DNA of 64,000 bases from Pseudomonas sp. dw_358 (GCF_018449655.1 NZ_JAAVUX010000022.1:30666-94665); one strand, 5' to 3'. Shown: positions 1-8,610, numbered from the stretch's first letter. Translations and numbers: made by a program. Notes: a model not told the origin generated them from the sequence alone.

Positions 1-235
1 TCGGAAAGTGCACTCGGTAGTGGTCCCAGCGCTTGACCACCAGTGGCTCCAGCCAGGCCTGTTCGGCCGCATCGAGGTCATGCTGGTGAAAGGACCAGGT
101 GTGGTTGCCGCCCAAAGTCGCCTGCTCCTCGACCAGCAACACCTTCAACTGCGGCTGGCAACGCCTGAGCTCCCAGGCAATCAGACCGTTGGCCAGGCCG
201 CCGCCGGCGAGAATCACATCGTAATCGCCGCTCAT
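1..235 (-). CDS. crtY: lycopene beta-cyclase CrtY, N-terminal part (cut by window edge)
   Basis: CrtY cyclises both ends of lycopene to give beta-carotene. Only the first 78 residues lie in the window; the gene continues past base 1. The visible part shows an N-terminal dinucleotide-binding fold (VILAGGGLANGLIAWEL, about residues 7-23), then a VLLVEE strand end and the HTWSFHQHD motif near residue 50 that is typical of bacterial CrtY. The ATG at 233-235 overlaps the upstream crtX stop as ATGA, so translation is probably coupled. Order idi-crtX-crtY matches zeaxanthin-glucoside clusters of Pantoea and yellow pseudomonads, so crtI and crtB are expected just outside the window (inference). Confidence 0.9.
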   Translation of the reverse strand, partial: MSGDYDVILAGGGLANGLIAWELRRCQPQLKVLLVEEQATLGGNHTWSFHQHDLDAAEQAWLEPLVVKRWDHYRVHFP

Positions 236-1506
236 GCCAAGTGCTCCCGGCGGCTGACGGAGCGACATGCGGCCACCGCTTCCACCAGATCAGCGGCGCG
301 CTGCACGCCGCCGGCCGCGGCCAGCGCCGCCGCCAGGCGCTGCAGGGGCTGACGCGGCAGCTCGTGCAAGGCACGCAAGCGGCTGGCCAGCAGGGTCGCG
401 TTGGCCCGACGCCCGACCCGCAAGCCGACAGCGTGGTGGGCCACCCGCGCCGCCACCCCAGGCTGGTCGAACGCGATGGGCATCACCAGCATCGGAGTGG
501 TGTGGGCAATGGCGTCCATCACCGTGTTCAACCCGCCGTGGGTGATCAGCGCATCGGCACGGGCCAGCACGCTTTGCTGCGGGGCAAAATCGGTCACCCA
601 GGTGGCGCCCTCCCTTATCAGGTGACGGGCTTGACCCTGATCAAGACCGCCGCAATGGGCGATCAACAACTGCGCATCCACCTCGCGGCAGGCCCGGGCG
701 ATCTGCCGAAACATCGCCAAGCGTCCGCCTTGCAGGGTGCCCAGGCTGGCAAACACCAGCGGGCGCCGGGATTCCACCGGCCAGCCCAGCGGCGCGGCGG
801 CGGCGGAGCTGCGCAACGGCCCCACCTCATGCCAGTGCGGCGGCGGCTCGCGCCGGGGGAAATCGAAACCGGGGAAGGTCTGGCTGATCTGGGCCCAGGG
901 TGACAGGCAATCATGCAGACCGTCGCGCAGCGGCACCTGCAACGTGCGGCAGGCGCGATGCAGCACCTCGCGCAGCGGGCGCATCAGCCAGTCATAGACT
1001 TGAGTGCTGCTGGCGTAGAGCTGCTGGTCGAACTCCCGCGTGCCAAAGGCAAACGGCATCACCGCCAGCGGCAAACCCGCTTCGCGATTGACCGGCAACG
1101 CACAGGCCAGCGATACGAAGGGCAAACCCGACGCCTCGGCCACCAGGCCACCGGCGGCCTCCATCTGATCGCACAGCAGCAGGTCGACGCCGTGACACTC
1201 AAGGGCTGCGGGCAGCTCGGCACACAGCATGGCGCTGGTGCGGCTGAGGTCGGCGATCACCCGACGTACACCCAGCACCCCACCCGGACGGGCCGCACGT
1301 TGCAAGACCTGCGTCAGGCTGCCGGGTGGATGGCTGTCGGCACCCAACGTGCAAAAGTTGATGCGTGGATCATAGAGCCAGCGCGCCGCATCGGCCTGAT
1401 GAAAAAAGGTCACCCGATGACCCCGCTCGATCAACAGCCCGGCCAGCGCCTGCAAGGCCTGGTAATGGCTAAAGAACGGCGGTGCTACCACGGCGAAATG
1501 ACTCAT
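232..1506 (-). CDS. crtX: zeaxanthin glucosyltransferase CrtX
   Basis: A GT1-family glycosyltransferase of 424 residues that would transfer glucose from UDP-glucose to the hydroxyls of zeaxanthin, making the pigment more polar. The N-terminus MSHFAVVAPPFFSHYQAL and the C-terminal nucleotide-sugar signature around ITHGGLNTVMDAI and PIAFDQPGVAARV (about residues 315-350) are characteristic. A longer open frame exists upstream, but the ATG at 1504-1506 overlaps the idi stop as ATGA and begins with the conserved family start, so it was chosen. It sits between idi and crtY with 4-bp overlaps on both sides, which implies one transcript. Presence of crtX implies that crtZ hydroxylase is encoded nearby, outside the window. 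Confidence 0.92.
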   Translation of the reverse strand: MSHFAVVAPPFFSHYQALQALAGLLIERGHRVTFFHQADAARWLYDPRINFCTLGADSHPPGSLTQVLQRAARPGGVLGVRRVIADLSRTSAMLCAELPAALECHGVDLLLCDQMEAAGGLVAEASGLPFVSLACALPVNREAGLPLAVMPFAFGTREFDQQLYASSTQVYDWLMRPLREVLHRACRTLQVPLRDGLHDCLSPWAQISQTFPGFDFPRREPPPHWHEVGPLRSSAAAAPLGWPVESRRPLVFASLGTLQGGRLAMFRQIARACREVDAQLLIAHCGGLDQGQARHLIREGATWVTDFAPQQSVLARADALITHGGLNTVMDAIAHTTPMLVMPIAFDQPGVAARVAHHAVGLRVGRRANATLLASRLRALHELPRQPLQRLAAALAAAGGVQRAADLVEAVAACRSVSRREHLA

Positions 1507-2552
1507 CCGGTGGCCCGCTCGTTGGGCGGCAGCAGACGCGCGCCGCGCAGAGCGGCCAAATTGGCCGAGCCGGTGCAGAAACAGGTGATCGCCAGTTGGC
1601 GGATCACGATGTCGAAATGCTCGATCACCGCCTGAGTCGACAGGGTGGCGCTGTGCAGCACCCCCGCTGCCTGACCGGCGATGTCGGCGCCCAGCCGGAT
1701 CGCCCGGGCCACGTCGACACCGTCGCGCAGACCGCCTGACGCAATCAAGGGCACCTGCGGCAAGGCCGCGCGAACGGCGGTGATGCACTGGGCTGTGGGG
1801 ATACCCCAGTCGGCGAAAGCCATGGCCACGGCGCGATCCTCGGGTCGCTCGGCGCGCTCGGCTTCCACCGCCGCCCAACTGGTGCCCCCGGCCCCGGCCA
1901 CGTCGATCACGTGCACCCCCGCCTCCACCAGTGCCACGGCCACGCTGGCGCAAAGCCCCGCACCGACCTCCTTGGCAACCACCGGCACGCCAAGCTTGGC
2001 CACCATGTCGGCGATGGCCTCGAGCACGCCACGCCAATCCCGATCGCCTTCGGGCTGGAGGGCTTCCTGCAGCGGGTTCAGGTGCACGATCAGGGCATCG
2101 GCCTGCAGCATGTCCACCGCACGCCGGGCGCTGTCCAGCCCCTGTTTGCCGAGCAACTGCGCGGCCCCCAGATTGGCCAGCAAAGGCACGTCGGGTGCCA
2201 GCCGGCGCAGTTCGCGGGTCAGGCCCTGGGCGCTGTCGCCCTGCAGGGCCACCCGCTGCGACCCTACCGCCATGGCAATGCCCAGCGCCTGCGCCGCCTC
2301 GGCCAGGTGCCGGTTGATGGCCTCGGCACGCTGGGCCCCGCCAGTCATCGAACTGATCAGCAGCGGCGCGCGCAGCCGGCGCCCCAGCAGCGAGGTGCTC
2401 AGGTCGATGTCGCTCAGACGCAACTGTGGCAAGGCACAGTGTTCGAACTGTACCGCAGAGAGACCCGTGCGCGTGTTGCGCAGGGCACGCGCGGGGTCCA
2501 GCACGATGTCCAGGTGATCATCCTTGCGGCGGGTCAGGTCGAGCTCGGTCAT
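1503..2552 (-). CDS. fni: isopentenyl-diphosphate delta-isomerase, type 2 (FMN)
   Basis: Interconverts isopentenyl and dimethylallyl diphosphate, supplying the starter for CrtE. The 349-residue length and motifs fit the FMN/NADPH-dependent type 2 enzyme: RKDDHLDI near the N-terminus, HLNPLQE, PVVAKEVGAGL, and ASGGLRDGVDVARAIRLGAD near the C-terminus (flavin phosphate binding). The frame is open further upstream to 2624, but MTELDLTRRKDDHLDI matches the usual family start, so the ATG at 2550-2552 was chosen. It is the first gene of the leftward idi-crtX-crtY transcript and is divergent from crtE. Type 2 isomerases inside carotenoid clusters are well known in Pantoea and Pseudomonas (family knowledge). 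Confidence 0.92.
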   Translation of the reverse strand: MTELDLTRRKDDHLDIVLDPARALRNTRTGLSAVQFEHCALPQLRLSDIDLSTSLLGRRLRAPLLISSMTGGAQRAEAINRHLAEAAQALGIAMAVGSQRVALQGDSAQGLTRELRRLAPDVPLLANLGAAQLLGKQGLDSARRAVDMLQADALIVHLNPLQEALQPEGDRDWRGVLEAIADMVAKLGVPVVAKEVGAGLCASVAVALVEAGVHVIDVAGAGGTSWAAVEAERAERPEDRAVAMAFADWGIPTAQCITAVRAALPQVPLIASGGLRDGVDVARAIRLGADIAGQAAGVLHSATLSTQAVIEHFDIVIRQLAITCFCTGSANLAALRGARLLPPNERATG

Positions 2553-2608
2553 GGCCGCTCCGAAGGCAGGCGTCGAAGACAGGGAGTCTTTTTGCAATTG
2601 CGCGGTCT

Positions 2609-2664
2609 CTTGTACACGGACCAATAATTTGCATAACTAATGTACAAGAAAACGACTTGCATAA
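2609..2664. promoter_or_regulatory. crtE/idi divergent control region with paired TGTACA boxes
   Basis: Between the divergent idi and crtE genes lies an exact inverted repeat CTTGTACA (2609-2616) / TGTACAAG (2641-2648). A second exact repeat TTGCATAA occurs at 2629-2636 and 2657-2664, interleaved with it. For crtE, a loose -35/-10 pair TTGTAC (2610-2615) and ATAACT (2633-2638) with 17 bp between would place one box over the -35 and the other just past the -10. TGTACA half-sites resemble those of B12-dependent light-sensing LitR/CarH MerR-family regulators that control carotenoid genes. No such regulator is in the window, so its identity is inference. Confidence 0.5.
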
Positions 2665-2732
2665 GGCAACCCCGAACGTCAGGCGTTCCCTTGGGGTTGG
2701 AGATAAAACACGGATTCGCCACGGGGACGCTC

Positions 2733-3611
2733 ATGACCACACAACTGACCAAGCTGGACCTGACGCAAGCGCGCGAGGACATCGAAGCCCGTCTGGTCCA
2801 GCTGCTGCCGGCCATTGGCAACGAACGCGATCTGGTGGCCCAGGCCATGCGCGACTGCACCCTGGCGCCGGGTAAACGCATGCGCCCGCTATTGCTGCTG
2901 CTGGCCGCGCGGGATCTGGGCTGCCAGGACAAGGCGGCGCTGGACATGGCCTGCGCCATCGAGATGGTCCATGCGGCCTCGCTGGTGCTGGACGACATGC
3001 CGTGCATGGACGACGCGCAACTGCGGCGCGGCCAGCCCACTACCCACAAGCGCTACGGTGAAGACGTGGCCATTCTCGCCGCGATTGCCCTGCTCAGCCG
3101 TGCCTTCGGCGTAGTCGCGGCCGCCGCAGGCATCAGCCCGCTGGTGCGCACCCAACTGGTCGCCACCCTGGCCAATGCCGTGGGCATGCAAGGGCTGGTG
3201 CGCGGCCAGTTTGAAGACTTGCGCGAAGGCACCCGCCCTCGCTCGGCCGAAGAGATCAGCCTGACCAACGATCTCAAGACCGGCGTGCTGTTCAGCGCCA
3301 CGCTGGAAATGGCCTGCCTGCTGGCAGGCGCCGATGAGCCCACGCGCACCGCCCTGCAAGGCTTCGCCCTGGAACTGGGCCAGGCCTTTCAGCTGTACGA
3401 TGACCTACAGGACAACTGCGCCGACAGCGCCAAGGACCAGGGCAAGGATGCGGGCAAGTCAACCCTTGTCGCATTGCTGGGCGAAGCCTGTGTGCGTCGC
3501 CGTCTGACGGCGCATTTGCAGCAGGCGCAGGGGTTTCTGGGGCAGGTGTTCGCCGAGGAACAGCCGATCAGCGGGTATGTGCGGGGGGTTTTTCGGCGGG
3601 TGATGGGGTGA
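2733..3611 (+). CDS. crtE: geranylgeranyl diphosphate synthase CrtE
   Basis: A trans-prenyltransferase of 292 residues that builds C20 geranylgeranyl diphosphate for phytoene synthesis. The first aspartate-rich motif is DDMPCMD (about residues 88-94), the longer DDxxxxD form usual in bacteria. The second is DDLQD (about residue 224). The ATG at 2733 starting MTTQLTKLDL is preferred over an in-frame ATG at 2640, because the extra 31 residues look unlike the family and overlap the promoter-like inverted repeat. Only a weak GGGGA ribosome site precedes it. In most zeaxanthin clusters crtE is co-directional with idi-crtX-crtY; here it is divergent. Confidence 0.92.
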   Translation: MTTQLTKLDLTQAREDIEARLVQLLPAIGNERDLVAQAMRDCTLAPGKRMRPLLLLLAARDLGCQDKAALDMACAIEMVHAASLVLDDMPCMDDAQLRRGQPTTHKRYGEDVAILAAIALLSRAFGVVAAAAGISPLVRTQLVATLANAVGMQGLVRGQFEDLREGTRPRSAEEISLTNDLKTGVLFSATLEMACLLAGADEPTRTALQGFALELGQAFQLYDDLQDNCADSAKDQGKDAGKSTLVALLGEACVRRRLTAHLQQAQGFLGQVFAEEQPISGYVRGVFRRVMG

Positions 3612-3650
3612 GATGGGTGGGGCTTCGAAGGTTTCATCACGGCCCACCGC

Positions 3651-4109
3651 CTAAGGCCGCAACCCCTCCAAAGCCGCCGCCAACTGGCCTGCATCGCTGA
3701 ATTTCTGCTGCTTCACCACCTGCCCATCCTTCAACTCCAGCCACTGTACCGTTTCGCGGTCACCGTCATAACGCGGGGCGACGCGACCGGTCTGGTCCAG
3801 CAGAATGCGGTAGTTGGCCGAGCGCATGGCCGGGACGGCAAACGCCTTGGCGATGGCGGGCATTTTCTCGATGTCGGCGACATAGACCGTATGGCGGGCT
3901 TCCAGGTAACCGGCCGGGCGGTTTTCCAATGCCGCGTTCACCAGTTTGGCCGTGGACATGCTGCGCGCTACCAGCAACACGCGCGCCTGGTCGTCCAGGG
4001 TATAGGCCTTGTCGAACTGGTCCAGCAGGGTCCAGGGAGCGACGGGCGTTTCGGCGGCGCCGGCGGCGCAGGACAGCAGACTCAGCAGCAGGAAGGTGCA
4101 GCGCTTCAT
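3651..4109 (-). CDS. small exported protein of unknown function
   Basis: Encodes 152 residues starting MKRCTFLLLSLLSCAAGAA, a clear Sec signal peptide with cleavage expected near AAGAAE. The mature part (about 130 residues) alternates strands and helices and has no Cys pair; it contains VLLVARSMSTAKLVNAAL and a C-terminal WLELKDGQVV segment. It faintly resembles thioredoxin-like periplasmic proteins, but I do not recognise the family. The frame is open upstream to 4232; the ATG at 4107-4109 is chosen because it begins the signal peptide. It follows the diguanylate cyclase on the same strand with a 65-bp gap and may be co-transcribed with it. Confidence 0.7.
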   Translation of the reverse strand: MKRCTFLLLSLLSCAAGAAETPVAPWTLLDQFDKAYTLDDQARVLLVARSMSTAKLVNAALENRPAGYLEARHTVYVADIEKMPAIAKAFAVPAMRSANYRILLDQTGRVAPRYDGDRETVQWLELKDGQVVKQQKFSDAGQLAAALEGLRP

Positions 4110-4174
4110 GGGATGGGCCCGGCAAAAAAAGATGCCAAACCATAGCGGTTTGACCGCTGGAGCACCAGCCTCGC

Positions 4175-5734
4175 TCAATTGCGCGTGGGCAGCTTGACCA
4201 CTGACGCCGAAGGTCGGTCGGCCTCCTGGCAAATGCGGTTACGGCCATTCTGCTTGGCCAGGTAAAGCGCCCCATCGGCCGCTTCCAGCAGGCCCAGGGC
4301 AGTGGTGGCCTCACTGCGCTGTATCGCGTGCACACCGCCACTGAGGGTAACCCGGCCCAACAGACTGGCCCGGTGCGGCAGGGCCGCCTCGCTCACCGCG
4401 AAGCGCACCTGCTCGGCCACGGCCAGGGCGCCGGCAATGTCCGTGTCGGGCAACAGCACCACGAACTCTTCGCCGCCGTAGCGTGCCACCACGTCAGCGG
4501 GACGGCGCACGTTGGCCTTGATCAGCTCGGCCACCTGACGCAGGCAATCGTCACCGGCCACGTGGCCGTAGGTGTCGTTGTATTGCTTGAACAGGTCGAT
4601 GTCGAACAGCGCCACCGCCAGCGAGGTGCGGTTGCGCATCGCCCTGGCGAACTCCACCTGCAGCGCCGCATCGAATCGGCGGCGGTTGGCAAGGCCCGTC
4701 AGGCTGTCGGACTGGGCCAGGGACTCGAGAATCTGATAGGCATCGGCCAGTTTCTCCTTGGCCCGCTCGGCGCGGCCGAACTGGCGATACAGCAGTGACC
4801 CGAGCAGGCACAGGGCGACGATCACCCCGCTCACCAGCAAGGTGTCGCGGTAGGCATCCATCCGCCAGTCGCCGAGGATCGACTCGCGAGACAATCCTGC
4901 CGCCACCACCAGCGGAAAATGCTCGGAGTCCGTATACCCATACAGGCGTTGCACACCGTCCACCACCGAGGTCACCATCGCCGTGCCTTGATGGGACATC
5001 GGCAGGTACTTGCTGAAAATCTCGCCCTTGATGAGCGTCGAGGTCTGGCTCGAGGTGCCCGCCGGGCGGCGGACCAGGATCGTGCCATCACGCATCGCCA
5101 GAAAGATCACGCCCTTGTCATCCAGTGACAGACGATTGAAGAAGCTCTCGAAATAACTCACCGGAATGGTCGCCAGTACCACGCCGGCGAAACTGCCGTC
5201 CGGGTTCTCCAGGCGTCGGCTGACAGGAATGATGGCATCGCCCGTGGTGCGGCTCATCACCACCGGGCTGATGTGCACCTGGGTCCCTGGATGATCACGA
5301 TGGTAGATGAAGTAGTTGCGGTCGCCGTTGTTGGGGTGGTCGCCGCGCTCACCGAACGAGGTGGCCATCCAGTTGCCCTGGGCGTCGTATACGAACAAGC
5401 CCTGCAGGCCTTCCTGCGCCAGCACATGGCGGCGCATCAACCGGCTCAGCCGAGCCTGCTGGGCCGGGGCCAGGCCGTCTTCGGCCACCCGCTCGGAGAG
5501 TTCGATCAGCACATTATCGGCCTGATGCATCGCGTCTTCGGCCTGGCGATCGATGGAGCTGGCCAGATTGCTCACCGCCACCTCGGCGTTGCGCAGGGCA
5601 ATGTTGCGCGCCTGCCAGTCCTGCCAGAACGTCGCCGCTACCAGCACCACCGACACCAGCACGATAAAACCCAGTAGCCCCCTGAGGGAGCTGGTGGTGG
5701 GCGCGGGACGCATGAACGGTCGAGACGTCGGCAT
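4175..5734 (-). CDS. membrane diguanylate cyclase with periplasmic Cache-type sensor
   Basis: Makes cyclic di-GMP from two GTP. The 519-residue protein has a transmembrane helix near residues 18-38, a long periplasmic sensor (about 40-290, dCache-like), a second transmembrane helix near 300-318 and a C-terminal GGDEF domain. The active-site loop reads GGEEF near residue 421. An RPAD inhibitory I-site lies exactly five residues before it, so an active, product-inhibited enzyme is predicted. The ATG at 5734 has no clear Shine-Dalgarno; an ATG at 5713 is the alternative. It is divergent from the BdlA-like chemoreceptor gene and has a close paralogue at 45011-46606. Confidence 0.9.
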   Translation of the reverse strand: MPTSRPFMRPAPTTSSLRGLLGFIVLVSVVLVAATFWQDWQARNIALRNAEVAVSNLASSIDRQAEDAMHQADNVLIELSERVAEDGLAPAQQARLSRLMRRHVLAQEGLQGLFVYDAQGNWMATSFGERGDHPNNGDRNYFIYHRDHPGTQVHISPVVMSRTTGDAIIPVSRRLENPDGSFAGVVLATIPVSYFESFFNRLSLDDKGVIFLAMRDGTILVRRPAGTSSQTSTLIKGEIFSKYLPMSHQGTAMVTSVVDGVQRLYGYTDSEHFPLVVAAGLSRESILGDWRMDAYRDTLLVSGVIVALCLLGSLLYRQFGRAERAKEKLADAYQILESLAQSDSLTGLANRRRFDAALQVEFARAMRNRTSLAVALFDIDLFKQYNDTYGHVAGDDCLRQVAELIKANVRRPADVVARYGGEEFVVLLPDTDIAGALAVAEQVRFAVSEAALPHRASLLGRVTLSGGVHAIQRSEATTALGLLEAADGALYLAKQNGRNRICQEADRPSASVVKLPTRN

Positions 5735-5891
5735 GATAGAAATCTGTCAATAAAGTGGCTCTTGCTTGCTCAATGAAATAACCATGCCAACGGTCGAGAC
5801 CGATTCGCTGGCGCGGCGATCAACGGTGCATCAAGTTCTCGTCTACATGCCCGATAGCATGGGATCCACTCGCTATCTTCACGGTGTCACC

Positions 5892-7205
5892 ATGTTCAAT
5901 TCTCGCTCCAAACAAGAACTGGCCGCCTTGCGCGCCGAGGTGCATCAATTGCGCCAGGCCACGCAGGGCGTACGTGAAGAGCTGCTCCTGCTGACTCTCG
6001 ACAGTCAGCAGCGCATCGAATCGTGCAACAGCAAATTCCTCCAGGCCATGGGCTACAGCGAGTCGGCGCTGATCGGACGATCGGTCGATGACCTGGTGCC
6101 GCCTTACGTCAAACAATTGAGCTGCTACCGCAACCTGCAAGCCTCGATCAAGAATGGCGGCCATGTCAGCGACCTATACCGGCTGATTGGCGTCGATGGC
6201 AACGAAGTCTGGCTGCGAGGCATGTGGAACACCTTCAAGGACCTCGATGGCCGCATCAGCAGCACCGAATTCACCTGCATGGATGTCACCTCCGCCGTGG
6301 TGGCGGCCAAGGAGAACTCGGGCTTGATCGGCGCCCTGCTGCGCTCCACCGCCGTGATCGAATTCAACCTCAAGGGTGAAGTCATCACCGCCAACGACCG
6401 CTTCCTGCAAGCCATGGGCTACTCGCTGAATCAGATCGTCGGCAAGCACCACAGCCTGTTCTGCACCCCGGAAGAAGCCAGCTCGCCGGCCTACCGCGAT
6501 TTCTGGGCCACCCTCAACCGCGGTGAGTTCGTTGCCAATCGTTTCAAGCGCCTGGACAGCCGCGGCAATGTGGTGTGGCTGGAGGCGTCCTACAACCCGG
6601 TGCACAACACCCGTGACCAACTCTACAAAGTGGTCAAGTTCGCCACCTTGGTCACCGACCAGGTCAACCGCGAAGAAGAAGTCAGCGAAGCGGCCAACAT
6701 CGCGTTCAGCATCTCCCAGCGCACCGACCTCAGCGCCCAGCGCGGCGCTGGCGTGGTCAGCGACACCGTGCAGACCATGCGCCGCATTGCCTTGGAAATG
6801 GAATCCGCTTCCCAAGGCATCGAAGCCCTGGGCAAACAGTCACTGTTGATCAGCTCCATCGTCCAGACCATCGGCGGCATCGCCCAGCAGACCAACCTGC
6901 TGGCGCTGAACGCCGCCATCGAAGCGGCCCGGGCCGGTGAACAGGGCCGTGGCTTTGCCGTGGTCGCCGACGAAGTGCGGCAGTTGGCCGGGCGCACCAG
7001 CGCGGCCACCGAAGAAATCATGGGCGTGGTGCAACAGAACCAGAAACTGGCCGACGAAGCCGTCAAGGGCATGGCCAACAGCCGCGGCCAGGCTGAGCAA
7101 GGCCTGGAGTTGGCCAACCAGGCCGGCGAAGTGATCGTGGAAATCCAGGACGGCGCCAAACAGGTGGTCAGCGCTGTCGGGCAGTTCGCCAGTCACCTGG
7201 GCTGA
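5892..7205 (+). CDS. soluble PAS-PAS methyl-accepting chemotaxis protein (BdlA-like)
   Basis: A cytoplasmic chemoreceptor of 437 residues without membrane segments. It has two PAS domains (about residues 35-130 and 150-245), each with the FLQAMGYS segment of the haem/flavin-type PAS core, then an MCP signalling domain with the hairpin NLLALNAAIEAARAGE. This architecture and size match Pseudomonas BdlA, which links cyclic di-GMP to biofilm dispersal. The open frame starts at 5766, but MFNSRSKQELAALRAEV at 5892 matches the common start of this family. It faces away from a diguanylate cyclase gene, which makes a cyclic di-GMP role plausible (inference). Its 3' end overlaps an antiparallel small gene by 38 bp. 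Confidence 0.87.
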   Translation: MFNSRSKQELAALRAEVHQLRQATQGVREELLLLTLDSQQRIESCNSKFLQAMGYSESALIGRSVDDLVPPYVKQLSCYRNLQASIKNGGHVSDLYRLIGVDGNEVWLRGMWNTFKDLDGRISSTEFTCMDVTSAVVAAKENSGLIGALLRSTAVIEFNLKGEVITANDRFLQAMGYSLNQIVGKHHSLFCTPEEASSPAYRDFWATLNRGEFVANRFKRLDSRGNVVWLEASYNPVHNTRDQLYKVVKFATLVTDQVNREEEVSEAANIAFSISQRTDLSAQRGAGVVSDTVQTMRRIALEMESASQGIEALGKQSLLISSIVQTIGGIAQQTNLLALNAAIEAARAGEQGRGFAVVADEVRQLAGRTSAATEEIMGVVQQNQKLADEAVKGMANSRGQAEQGLELANQAGEVIVEIQDGAKQVVSAVGQFASHLG

Positions 7206-7497
7206 TGCCAGCGGAACCGGTGGTGCCCAGTTGCAGCAGCAGCGCCGCCAGTTCCTGGAACGGGTAACGATGCTCGTCGTTACCCGGGCACGCCCCACGG
7301 TGCAGGAACGGCTCGGCGCCCTGACGGGTGGTCTGGCTGGCCTGACAACGACTGCAGGTCAACTGCCCACGGGCCAGGGACCAGCGCAAGCTCCAGTACG
7401 CCACGCGGTCGCAGGGGTTGACGCTATCGCTCAAGGCTGACGCGATTTCATCCATCACGCCATTCATCGACCCGCTCTTCAACCTGGTACCGGGCAT
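7168..7497 (-). CDS. small Cys-containing hypothetical protein
   Basis: A 109-residue protein that I cannot name. The central part has a zinc-ribbon-like arrangement: LTCSRCQ, then a downstream HRGACPG, suggesting a metal-bound knuckle. The ATG at 7495-7497 is preceded at 5 bp by a strong GGAGGT ribosome site, the main evidence that the frame is real. Its last 38 bases overlap the end of the antiparallel chemoreceptor gene. Small proteins with a CxxC, a later Cys and a PF-H-RG segment are common as hypotheticals in Pseudomonas (recollection). It could still be a non-coding frame. Confidence 0.55.
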   Translation of the reverse strand: MPGTRLKSGSMNGVMDEIASALSDSVNPCDRVAYWSLRWSLARGQLTCSRCQASQTTRQGAEPFLHRGACPGNDEHRYPFQELAALLLQLGTTGSAGISPGDWRTARQR

Positions 7498-7611
7498 CTC
7501 CCACCTCCCACTTTTTTATCGTAGGCCTAGCATGGCAGGCGCCGATGGGCGTTGCAGCGCGCAAAGCGGAACCAGACGGACAAGGGCGTGACCGATTCGG
7601 CCCTCGCCGGT

Positions 7612-8562
7612 TCAGCCGAACTGTTGACGATATTGCGTAGGGCTCAGACCCAGGCGTTCGCCGAACAGAAAACGCATGTGCCGTACACTTCCAAAACCAC
7701 TGCGCCAGGCCACGGTCTTGAGCGGCAGGTCACTGCTTTCCAAGAGCTTGCGGGCGCGGTCGATGCGCGCATTCTGCAAGAACTCCATGGGCGTCATCCC
7801 TGCCTCGCGGGCAAATACCCGGCTGAAATGCCGCGTGCTCATGGCCGCCAGCCCCGCCAGCCGCTCAACGCTCAACGCCTCTTCCAGGTGGTCGAGCATG
7901 AACGTCTGCACCCGCGCCATGGCCGTGTCCTGAGCCGCCATGGAAGCCACCAGCGGGCTGAACTGGGCCTGCCCGCCCTGCCGGGTCATGATCACCAGCA
8001 ACACCTTGGCCACGTCCAGCGCGACACTGCGGCCATGGTCCTCGGCGACGATGGACAAGGCCAGGTCGATACCTGCCGTCACCCCGCCGGAGCTGATCAG
8101 TTTGCGGTCGTGCACATAGATCTGGTCGGTGCCGACCGACGCCTTGGGAAAGGCCTGGGTCAGGCGCTCGGTATAGTGCCAGTGCGTGGTCACCTGATGG
8201 CCGTCCAGCAAACCGGCATGGCCGAGAATGAACGCCCCGGTGCAGATCGAGCCATAACGGCGGCTCTGCTCGGCGGCGGCATTGAGCCACGGCAGCAGTT
8301 CGCTGTGCAGTCCTGTATAGGCTCCCGGCCCTCCGGGCACCAACACCAGGTCATTGTGGGTCGGTGCCTCGTCGAGCAGGTAATCGCTGTGCACCGTGAT
8401 GCCGTTGGAGGCCCGCACGCGCTGTTCGACGGCGCTGACGGTGATGATGCGGTAATGCTGGCCGGCAGCCAGGTAGCGGTTGGCGATGGAAAACACTTCC
8501 ACAGGTCCGGCCATGTCCAGCAGGAGGAAGTCGGGATACAGGACAACGGCGACGGTCTTCAT
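7612..8562 (-). CDS. GlxA-family transcriptional regulator (DJ-1/PfpI + AraC HTH)
   Basis: A 316-residue regulator with an N-terminal DJ-1/PfpI-like amidotransferase domain (about residues 1-190; VVLYPDFLLLDMAGPVEVFS, and SICTGAFILGHAGLL containing the nucleophile-elbow Cys) and a C-terminal AraC-type double helix-turn-helix (about 215-316; AAMSTRHFSRVF and AWRSGFGSVRHMRFLF). Such proteins usually respond to amines or amino-acid derivatives. The ATG at 8560-8562 has a GGAAG ribosome site 5 bp upstream. It sits in tandem with a LysR gene to its right, on the same strand with a 48-bp gap. No target can be named from the sequence. Confidence 0.88.
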   Translation of the reverse strand: MKTVAVVLYPDFLLLDMAGPVEVFSIANRYLAAGQHYRIITVSAVEQRVRASNGITVHSDYLLDEAPTHNDLVLVPGGPGAYTGLHSELLPWLNAAAEQSRRYGSICTGAFILGHAGLLDGHQVTTHWHYTERLTQAFPKASVGTDQIYVHDRKLISSGGVTAGIDLALSIVAEDHGRSVALDVAKVLLVIMTRQGGQAQFSPLVASMAAQDTAMARVQTFMLDHLEEALSVERLAGLAAMSTRHFSRVFAREAGMTPMEFLQNARIDRARKLLESSDLPLKTVAWRSGFGSVRHMRFLFGERLGLSPTQYRQQFG

Positions 8563-8610
8563 CGAGACTTCCGATCGGGACGTAGCCGGGGATTATAGGC
8601 ACAAATCTGC

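Noticed and set aside
232..2037. 601-residue leftward frame covering crtX and part of idi
   Set aside because: The first ~177 residues are antisense-free but low-complexity Gly/Arg/Ala translation of the idi gene in another frame; crtX begins at the ATG overlapping the idi stop.
3651..4109. Considered a thioredoxin-like reductase
   Set aside because: There is no CxxC pair in the mature sequence; kept as unknown exported protein.
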